Of a stretch of 34,328 nt of DNA, positions 29,389 through 34,328 are shown piece by piece (position 1 is the stretch's first letter; every line of letters starts with the position of its first letter). The stretch lies in NCBI RefSeq assembly GCF_004804275.1, contig NZ_STGI01000022.1, positions 1 to 34,328 on the forward strand, in the 5' to 3' direction. This DNA comes from Herbaspirillum sp. ST 5-3. Its GTDB lineage: Bacteria > Pseudomonadota > Gammaproteobacteria > Burkholderiales > Burkholderiaceae_D. A program made the translations under genes and the position numbers. The notes below the pieces were generated by a model that saw only the letters and a list, made by a program, of their open reading frames with translations, did not search any database and had not been told where the DNA came from.

Positions 29389-29445
29389 CAATCCCCTCCC
29401 CGCTGGAAGGGGCTACTAGATAGAGGAAGAGAGGGACACGACATC

Positions 29446-30252
29446 ATGACCGATACCAAACTTGAGCCGGAACTGCCGAAGTTGCCAAAACAAGATATTA
29501 CTTTTGCTGACCATTCGTATCCAGCATTCAGCGCAAAAGCAATGCAATCCTACGCCCTTGCCGCCCTCTCGCAAGCAGCGCAGCCGGGGCCGGAGCTTGC
29601 AAAAGACTGCACGATTGAAACGTTCGATACGACGACAGTTGATGGCTATATCCGGCATCTGACGTGGGCAGTATGGCGCGACCACTACGCGGAAACCTCG
29701 CCGGATTTCGGGCTTTTGCCTGACACCATCGGCGCGCTGACACAACTCGACAACATGCTTACAGGGTGGACGCTTGAGAAAGACGACGCTATCCGCGCCC
29801 TTGCCGCCATCGCCGCCGACCGGAACAAACGCGCTCCGGTGGGGAGCCTGACGGATGACGATCTTCTGCGAATCGCTGATGGCCAAGTGCTCGGTGTGTT
29901 TGACGATGCGACTGGAGAATTTCGCGTGTATTTGCAGCCAGGGACAGACATTGCGCACGTTGTTATTGCCTTCGCCCGCGCTCTTCTCTCTTCCGTAGCG
30001 CCGAGAGTGCCGGAATGGATCAGCGTGAAGGATCGGCTGCCGGATCTTCATCAGGCTGTTGCTCTGGTTGATGTCGAACGCTGGAGGAATACAGGCGCAG
30101 ATTTCGAAATCAACCATCATGCAGTCGGCTATCTCTCTTGGTCTGGATACTCCCGCTATTGGTCCTGCTTTGGCGAGTCTCGCGGCCAAGTGCTTGAAGC
30201 ATTCACCCACTGGTTGCCGCTTCCAGCCGCCCCGCAACCGACACAGGAGTAA
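29446..30252 (+). CDS. Ea-type accessory protein with C-terminal DUF551
   Basis: A 268-residue mosaic protein. The N-terminal two-thirds have segments common in phage accessory genes (LTDDDLLRIADGQVLG). Residues 190-262 (EWISVKDRLPDLHQAVALVD, GYLSWSGYSRYW, THWLPLPAAPQ) are a DUF551 domain. This ending recurs in many phage proteins and points to domain shuffling. Function unknown; not needed for lytic growth in the studied lambdoid relatives. Confidence 0.75.
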   Translation: MTDTKLEPELPKLPKQDITFADHSYPAFSAKAMQSYALAALSQAAQPGPELAKDCTIETFDTTTVDGYIRHLTWAVWRDHYAETSPDFGLLPDTIGALTQLDNMLTGWTLEKDDAIRALAAIAADRNKRAPVGSLTDDDLLRIADGQVLGVFDDATGEFRVYLQPGTDIAHVVIAFARALLSSVAPRVPEWISVKDRLPDLHQAVALVDVERWRNTGADFEINHHAVGYLSWSGYSRYWSCFGESRGQVLEAFTHWLPLPAAPQPTQE

Positions 30253-30255
30253 GAC

Positions 30256-30600
30256 ATGAGAAAAGTTATCGATGAAATCGCAGCAGAGCGTGAGCGCCAA
30301 GTTCGCGCCGAAGGCTGGACGGAAAAACATGACGACGAACACGATGACCGCAGTTTGGCACAAGCGGCACGGTGCTACATCGAACATTATGTTGGACGAG
30401 CATGGCTACTGGACGATCCTGATGGAGGCATTGCAAGGTATGCAGAAGATGAAATGCCATATGAATGGCCGGACAGTTGGGCTGAGCATTGGTGGAAGCC
30501 GAAGAACCCGCGCCGCGATCTTGTCCGCGCTGCCGCTCTGATAGTTGCTGAGATTGAGCGCATTGACAGAGCATCACCGCAACCGACACAGGAGGGGTGA
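30256..30600 (+). CDS. Conserved phage accessory protein
   Basis: A 114-residue acidic protein: IDEIAAERERQVRAEGWTEK, HDDEHDDRSLAQAARCYIEH, and near the end WWKPKNPRRDLVRAAALIVA and EIERIDR. This is a widespread phage protein pattern with conserved His/Asp/Trp residues. An AGGAG site precedes the ATG. No biochemical role is known to me. Confidence 0.75.
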   Translation: MRKVIDEIAAERERQVRAEGWTEKHDDEHDDRSLAQAARCYIEHYVGRAWLLDDPDGGIARYAEDEMPYEWPDSWAEHWWKPKNPRRDLVRAAALIVAEIERIDRASPQPTQEG

Positions 30601-30932
30601 TGTCTTGCGAATACGTTAGAGATTACTACGGAGTCCCCGCTGCAATTGGCAGGCGGGTTGTGGTGAGCGGCAAGCCTGGAATCATCGCAGAGGATCGGGG
30701 CCATTACATCGGCGTCAATTTCGATGCTGACAAGCCCGGAGTTGTCTTCAACTGCCACCCGACCAGCAACGTCGAATATGGCGATATGGGGAAGGTGCGC
30801 AAGCCAAGCCGCCATCAGGCCCGGTACATGCGCTTTCTTGAGTATGGCGATGGGTTTGACTCGTTCATTGATTTTTGCCGATGGGATGCCGCGCCAGAGC
30901 GGAGCTGGAATATGGGAGGTAGACATGAATAA
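30600..30932 (+). CDS. Conserved phage protein
   Basis: The ATG at 30600 overlaps the previous stop (TGATG) and has AGGAGG. The 110-residue protein starts CEYVRDYYGVPAAIGRRVVV, followed by GKPGIIAEDRGHYIGVNFD, which resembles a small SH3-like beta barrel. Its end is in KVRKPSRHQARYMRFLEYGD. This pattern is frequent in phage accessory regions. Function unknown. Confidence 0.7.
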   Translation: MSCEYVRDYYGVPAAIGRRVVVSGKPGIIAEDRGHYIGVNFDADKPGVVFNCHPTSNVEYGDMGKVRKPSRHQARYMRFLEYGDGFDSFIDFCRWDAAPERSWNMGGRHE

Positions 30933-31950
30933 CACCGATCAGCTGAAGGTAGCGATTGAAGCGTTGAAAGAAAAATTCAATCAGATAGCCAATGCTCGCG
31001 TGGCTAAGTGGGAACGCCTTGGAAACGGAGGAATGATCGAACGCGCCAAAGCCGATGCAGTTACTTCGTACGGGATACTTTGCGATGCCATCGATTCGCT
31101 TTCCACCGCCGCACAGAGCGCAGGGAAGGATAGTGCCTCTCTCGCCAAGGTGGAGGTGGAGCAGGAGCCGGTAGCGTGGAGATATAAGACACCTATCTGC
31201 GACAACAATGGCCGGTGTGTTGGGTACGGCGATTGGATTGTCACAAGCAAGCAAGATTTCCTTGATTGGTGGCCGCATGAACCGCTTCCCGCCGCACCGC
31301 AAGCGCAGCAAGAGGCGGGGAAGGATGCGGAACGTCGAGAGGCAAGGGAGGCCCATTACTGGCGTAAATACCTTGTGTACAAACTAGGTAAAGACGGACA
31401 TTTGTCTTGTCAACACTTAATCAATTTCCTCGACACGCAGCCAAGCAGTCCGCCCACATACAACGCCGCCCTGCAAGCATCGCCCGCCCCCGCACAGCAT
31501 CAGCACTCATCCTCGCGCATCGGTAGCGACAAGGGGCCGTGCAACTGTGGCGCGGATAGGACGGATGCTGCGGGCGCTGGCGGTCAGACAAACAATGAAT
31601 GCCCGGCTTGCCCTGTCGAGGTTCGTGATCTGTTCGCTGTGGCGCACAACATCATCGTGCGCATGCCCTCCATCGCAGAAGGCGACCTGAAGCGCGCGGT
31701 GGAGAAGATGCAACCGCTGATAGACCGGCATTTTGCGAATCCGGAACATTCACACCCGCGCGGCATGGACATGATTGAGCCGCTGACCGAGACACAGCTG
31801 GATCACATCGCGCGATCCTATTTCGCCGAGGAAGATGACCAACAGCATGTCAAGAACGCGATCCACGATGCGTTCATTGAAGCAGCCAAGCCCGCTGCCA
31901 CCAGCGCAGCACATCAGGAAGGCAATCTCGCCACACAAGGGAGGGAATGA
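30925..31950 (+). CDS. Mosaic accessory phage protein
   Basis: The start at 30925 follows GGGAGG and gives 341 residues. The longer frame from 30724 lies over the previous gene. The N-terminus is helical (TDQLKVAIEALKEKFNQ). EQEPVAWRYK near residue 94 is a module found in many phage Ea-type proteins. Low-complexity Ala/Pro/Gln stretches follow, then CNCG/CPAC cysteines and an acidic C-terminus. It is probably assembled from shuffled modules. Function unknown. Confidence 0.65.
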   Translation: MNNTDQLKVAIEALKEKFNQIANARVAKWERLGNGGMIERAKADAVTSYGILCDAIDSLSTAAQSAGKDSASLAKVEVEQEPVAWRYKTPICDNNGRCVGYGDWIVTSKQDFLDWWPHEPLPAAPQAQQEAGKDAERREAREAHYWRKYLVYKLGKDGHLSCQHLINFLDTQPSSPPTYNAALQASPAPAQHQHSSSRIGSDKGPCNCGADRTDAAGAGGQTNNECPACPVEVRDLFAVAHNIIVRMPSIAEGDLKRAVEKMQPLIDRHFANPEHSHPRGMDMIEPLTETQLDHIARSYFAEEDDQQHVKNAIHDAFIEAAKPAATSAAHQEGNLATQGRE

Positions 31951-32153
31951 TGAAGGAATTTGATATTGATGGCTATTTGTCTGCCATGACAGATAGCGAA
32001 CTGGTTGATGCATTCAAGCAGGCGGAATCCGATCTCGCTGAAGCTGCCGCTCAGAAGCCGAATTCAGACCGGCATCAGGAGTGCTTTGCTGGACTCATCG
32101 TGTTCTGTGCTGAACTACAGAAGCGCGGACTTACTGTCCATAATCCGCATTGA
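31947..32153 (+). CDS. Hypothetical small phage protein
   Basis: A 68-residue protein (EFDIDGYLSAMTDSELVDAF, then QECFAGLIVFCAELQKRGL), helical and acidic. It starts at an ATGA junction with GGGAGG upstream; a second ATG one codon later is equally possible. Similar small proteins are found near phage integrase modules. Function unknown. Confidence 0.65.
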   Translation: MMKEFDIDGYLSAMTDSELVDAFKQAESDLAEAAAQKPNSDRHQECFAGLIVFCAELQKRGLTVHNPH

Positions 32154-32165
32154 AGGGAGGGAAGG

Positions 32166-32411
32166 ATGAGCAAAGCAAGATTTACCGACGATCAGCTGCG
32201 AAGTTCTGGTTTGCAAGTGAATGCGCCCGCCGGTGGTCATCATTTCATGACATTGGGAGAGGTGATTGAATTCACAACGATGCCGCGATCAACGCTTTAC
32301 TACCAGATAGAGCACGGGAGGTTCCCCAAAGCAGTAAGGATTGGAGCCAGAAAGGTCGCTTGGAAGCGTGCCGATGTTATGGCTTGGTTTGAATCACTAT
32401 CGGTTTCATGA
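32166..32411 (+). CDS. AlpA-family DNA-binding protein
   Basis: The 81-residue protein has a MerR-like winged HTH: FMTLGEVIEFTTMPRSTLYY, QIEHGRFPKAVRIG and RKVAWKRADVMAWFESL. This is the AlpA pattern (R-x-P-x-V-T-G-x-S-R-S-T-x-Y-x-x-x-x-x-G-x-F-P). AlpA proteins regulate or assist excision of prophages. Located about 0.8 kb before the integrase, it is a candidate excisionase or activator. Confidence 0.85.
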   Translation: MSKARFTDDQLRSSGLQVNAPAGGHHFMTLGEVIEFTTMPRSTLYYQIEHGRFPKAVRIGARKVAWKRADVMAWFESLSVS

Positions 32412-32433
32412 TTTGCAAAGGTCCGCAAGCAGC

Positions 32434-32475
32434 ATGAAATCCACAGCAGAGCGACGAGAAAGGGATAGGAAATGA
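32434..32475 (+). CDS. 13-codon leader frame, uncertain
   Basis: ATG AAA TCC ... encodes MKSTAERRERDRK and ends in an ATGA overlap with the next gene, whose ribosome site lies inside it. There is no clear ribosome site upstream. It may be a translated leader peptide or chance. Confidence 0.3.
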   Translation: MKSTAERRERDRK

Positions 32476-32708
32476 GCTATCTTCCAAAGATAACAAGCGG
32501 ACAGTCTTGGTGCTGTAGTAAGGGATGTGGCGAATGCAAACCAAAGGAATCGTTCATCGAATATTCACGTACTGAGCATCCGAATGGCGACATTGAATCG
32601 AAGTCACAGCGTGTGTTCGTCAGTGATTGCTGCCATGGGGGCCTGATGCTATGGGATGAGGACAAGCAGGACTTCGTTGAGTGGTCATACACCGATTGTG
32701 CCGCATGA
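32472..32708 (+). CDS. Cysteine-rich phage protein
   Basis: A 78-residue protein with six cysteines in WCCSKGCGECKPKESF and DCCHGG, likely binding one or two zinc ions, and an acidic C-terminus (DEDKQDFVEWSYTDCAA). An AGGGATAGGA site precedes it. It resembles small conserved phage proteins next to integrase modules. Function unknown. Confidence 0.65.
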   Translation: MSYLPKITSGQSWCCSKGCGECKPKESFIEYSRTEHPNGDIESKSQRVFVSDCCHGGLMLWDEDKQDFVEWSYTDCAA

Positions 32709-32767
32709 AACAAGCAGTCAAGAAGGTAATCGCCGTCTCTCGGCGGGCGTGGAATGTGAAGGGGTAG
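32705..32767 (+). CDS. 20-codon basic peptide, uncertain
   Basis: A short frame with an ATGA overlap at its start, encoding MKQAVKKVIAVSRRAWNVKG and ending three bases before the next ATG. It is strongly basic. It lies in an operon where such coupled micro-genes are common, but there is no other support. Confidence 0.35.
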   Translation: MKQAVKKVIAVSRRAWNVKG

Positions 32768-32770
32768 AGA

Positions 32771-32962
32771 ATGAGCGTCAGAACAGTTATCGAGATCAAT
32801 CACGACTACATAAAAGGTATGGACGCTGAAGACTGGGAGGACATCAAGCGTTATGTTTTGGCGTCATACACTGGCAGCCAGCACCACTACCGCGAGGTTT
32901 CTGGTATCCGCGTTCTTGGATCGCGACATCACAGCGAAGTGCTGAAATTGGTTGTGAAGTAA
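32771..32962 (+). CDS. Hypothetical small phage protein
   Basis: A 63-residue protein beginning SVRTVIEINHDYIKGMDAED, with repeated His (GSQHHYREVSG, GSRHHSEVLK). It is a compact mixed alpha/beta pattern. A GGGG site precedes the ATG. I do not recognise a family. Confidence 0.6.
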   Translation: MSVRTVIEINHDYIKGMDAEDWEDIKRYVLASYTGSQHHYREVSGIRVLGSRHHSEVLKLVVK

Positions 32963-32971
32963 GGAGAGATG

Positions 32972-33169
32972 ATGAGCGCGGTATTTCTTGAAAGCTCAGA
33001 GATTGCCGAGTTGACTGGGCGTAAAATAAAGTCGAAGCAGATCGAAACTCTGCGGAAGATGGGCTTGCCATTCTGGATCAATGCTAGCGGAAAGCCGGTA
33101 GTGACACGCTCGGCAATTGAGGGAAAGAAGGAACTTCCACGCAAGAAGGAATGGGATCTTCCGGAATAG
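32972..33169 (+). CDS. DUF4224 protein, possible excisionase
   Basis: About 65 residues: FLESSEIAELTGRKIKSKQI, LRKMGLPFWINASGKPVVTR and SAIEG form the DUF4224 pattern, a small winged-helix-like family almost always located directly before a phage integrase gene. It probably directs integrase toward excision. I prefer the second ATG because its spacing to AGGAG is better; the first is one codon upstream. Confidence 0.8.
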   Translation: MSAVFLESSEIAELTGRKIKSKQIETLRKMGLPFWINASGKPVVTRSAIEGKKELPRKKEWDLPE

Positions 33170-33172
33170 ATC

Positions 33173-34204
33173 ATGGGACGAAAGCCGACCAAGAATTTGA
33201 ACTTGCCGCCTCAGATGCGCAGGCGGGAAAAGGCCAGCGGAAAGGTGTATTACTACTACGACACCGGGGAAAAGCCGCGCCGTGAAATTCCATTGGGAGG
33301 CGACTTTATTGCGGCCCTGCGGAAATACTCGGAACTGCACCAGATTGGAAGGCCGAACCGAGACATCGTGTTTGGCGATGTCATCAAGAAGTATCGCGCC
33401 GAAGTATTGCCGGCCCTGGCTGCAAACACGATTCGCGTCCAGAAGTCCGACCTGAAGTATTTGGAAAAGAACTTCGCTGATGCCCCGCTGGAGGCCGTAA
33501 AGCCCGGCCATGTTCACAAATTCCTTGCGAAGTACAAAGATAAGCCGACGACAGCAAATCGCTGCAAGCGTCTATTTTCGGCGATGTGGAATCGCGCGCG
33601 AGAATGGGAATACACCAACGCTCCCAATCCTGCTGCCGGCATCAAGGGGCATAAACTCGGGAAGCGTGATGTCTACATTGACGACGCCATTTTCAAGGCT
33701 GTATGGGAGGCTGGAAGCGAACCGCTAAGAGACGCAATGGACCTTGCCTACCTGACCGGGCAACGACCTGCCGATGCACTAAAGTTGACGGAGCACAACA
33801 TCAAAGATGGACATCTTGTCATCAAGCAGGCGAAGACAAAGACGCCTCTTCGCATTACCGTCGTTGGTGAACTGGATACGCTCTTAAAACGAATTCGAGC
33901 ACGAAAAGATGGCTACAAGATCCACGCAACCACTCTACTCGTCAACACTCAAGGAAAGGCGCTTACAAAGGCCGTGCTGCGGAATCACTTTGACGATGCG
34001 CGAGCAGATGCAGCAAAGAAACACCCCGAGTTAGCTGACGACATAAAGGCATTTTGGTTTTATGACCTACGCGCCAAGGCAGCCGACGATACGGCGGATA
34101 TGCGCGGCGACGAGGCGGCAAGCAATCTTTTGGGGCATAGCGATGTCAAGACGACCAAGCGCCATTACCTGCGGAAAGGCCAGATCGTGGAGCCGACAAA
34201 ATGA
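33173..34204 (+). CDS. int: Tyrosine integrase
   Basis: The 343-residue site-specific recombinase has an N-terminal arm-binding region with an unusual aromatic stretch (VYYYYD near 25). A core-binding domain (residues 67-160) is followed by the catalytic domain: Arg198 in TGQRPADAL, Lys221/223 in QAKTKTP, Arg300 in FYDLRAK with Tyr297 in place of the usual His, His322 in LLGHSDVKTT, and the nucleophile Tyr332 in RHYLRK. It catalyses integration and excision at the tRNA-Arg next to it. It is the last gene of the plus operon. Confidence 0.95.
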   Translation: MGRKPTKNLNLPPQMRRREKASGKVYYYYDTGEKPRREIPLGGDFIAALRKYSELHQIGRPNRDIVFGDVIKKYRAEVLPALAANTIRVQKSDLKYLEKNFADAPLEAVKPGHVHKFLAKYKDKPTTANRCKRLFSAMWNRAREWEYTNAPNPAAGIKGHKLGKRDVYIDDAIFKAVWEAGSEPLRDAMDLAYLTGQRPADALKLTEHNIKDGHLVIKQAKTKTPLRITVVGELDTLLKRIRARKDGYKIHATTLLVNTQGKALTKAVLRNHFDDARADAAKKHPELADDIKAFWFYDLRAKAADDTADMRGDEAASNLLGHSDVKTTKRHYLRKGQIVEPTK

Positions 34205-34219
34205 TGCTAAGTGATATTT

Positions 34220-34248
34220 TTGCGGACCAAGAGTAAAATTGCGGACCA
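34220..34248 (+). repeat. Direct repeats next to int, likely arm-type integrase sites
   Basis: TTGCGGACCA occurs at 34220-34229 and 34239-34248, 19 bp apart in direct orientation, between int and the tRNA end. The position fits arm-type binding sites for the integrase N-terminal domain. Confidence 0.6.
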
Positions 34249-34277
34249 CGACAAAAGATCGAAACCCGCATGGATAG

Positions 34278-34328
34278 TGGCCTGCCCAGCAGGAATCGAA
34301 CCTGCGACCCTCAGCTTAGAAGGCTGAT
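34278..34328 (-). tRNA. tRNA-Arg(TCT), 3' half, probable attachment site
   Basis: Reading leftward on the minus strand from the window edge there is an anticodon arm TCAGC-CTTCTAA-GCTGA (anticodon TCT), the variable bases GGGTC, and a T arm GCAGG-TTCGATT-CCTGC. The acceptor strand TGGGCAG, discriminator G and encoded CCA close the gene at 34278. The 5' half is outside the window. The 3' half of a tRNA next to int is the classic attB core. Confidence 0.85.

Noticed and set aside
29416-30387. 323-codon minus-strand frame
   Set aside because: It lies opposite two well-supported plus-strand genes with ribosome sites and a DUF551 domain; its composition is that of an antisense shadow.

Overview
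The window is most of a temperate, lambdoid-type prophage, or the genome of such a phage, with a P22-like capsid module. It ends on the right in the 3' half of a tRNA-Arg(TCT) gene that probably supplies the attachment site. Moderately high G+C, the codon style, and the resemblance of the replication and regulatory proteins to phages of Burkholderiales suggest a betaproteobacterial host. This is an inference from protein character, since no host housekeeping gene other than the tRNA is visible. The far left end of the phage (rest of the tail, lysis genes, other att site) lies outside the window.

Late module, 1-9.3 kb, minus strand, read right to left: two small genes, terminase small and large subunits, a P22-type portal, scaffold, a P22-type coat protein, a head-fibre-like protein, a head-tail adaptor and the first tail/appendage genes. 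Intrinsic terminators sit between most of these genes. A stretch of about 470 nt without a credible gene (9371-9840) folds into many hairpins, including a three-way junction, and ends in a strong terminator. It is my best candidate for a new structured RNA.

Middle module, 9.8-20.4 kb, minus strand: a tightly packed operon in which nearly every gene overlaps the next by ATGA or TGATG. It holds a Q-like late regulator, a series of very small membrane and zinc-finger proteins, a dATP/dGTP diphosphohydrolase-domain protein, an AAA+ ATPase, four nuclease-like proteins, NinB, and a replication pair (O-like initiator with internal 12-bp repeats, and a putative helicase loader).

Control region, 20.4-23.8 kb: a CII-position regulator, a Cro-like repressor (minus) and a short CI-like repressor without a peptidase domain (plus) face each other across three operators of the form TTTAG-N4-CTAAA. 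Two operators of the same form sit on a second promoter at 23.8 kb, which makes a pR/pL arrangement. A LexA box overlaps a promoter that drives a 64-codon minus-strand gene running antisense into the cI end, which offers a route for SOS induction although CI lacks the self-cleavage domain. A secreted TPR-SHOCT protein and a PemK/MazF-like protein lie between the repressor and pL as probable lysogenic-conversion genes.

pL-like operon, 23.85-34.2 kb, plus strand: a DUF7666-like protein carrying 32 copies of a nine-residue repeat, a second structured non-coding stretch (25699-26066), small membrane peptides, ERF annealing protein, an SSB gene broken by an in-frame stop ahead of its intact acidic tail, a Gp157-like protein, a protein ending in an FtsK-gamma domain, several DUF551/Ea-type accessory proteins, AlpA and DUF4224 proteins, and the tyrosine integrase. 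Two arm-type direct repeats and the tRNA close the window.
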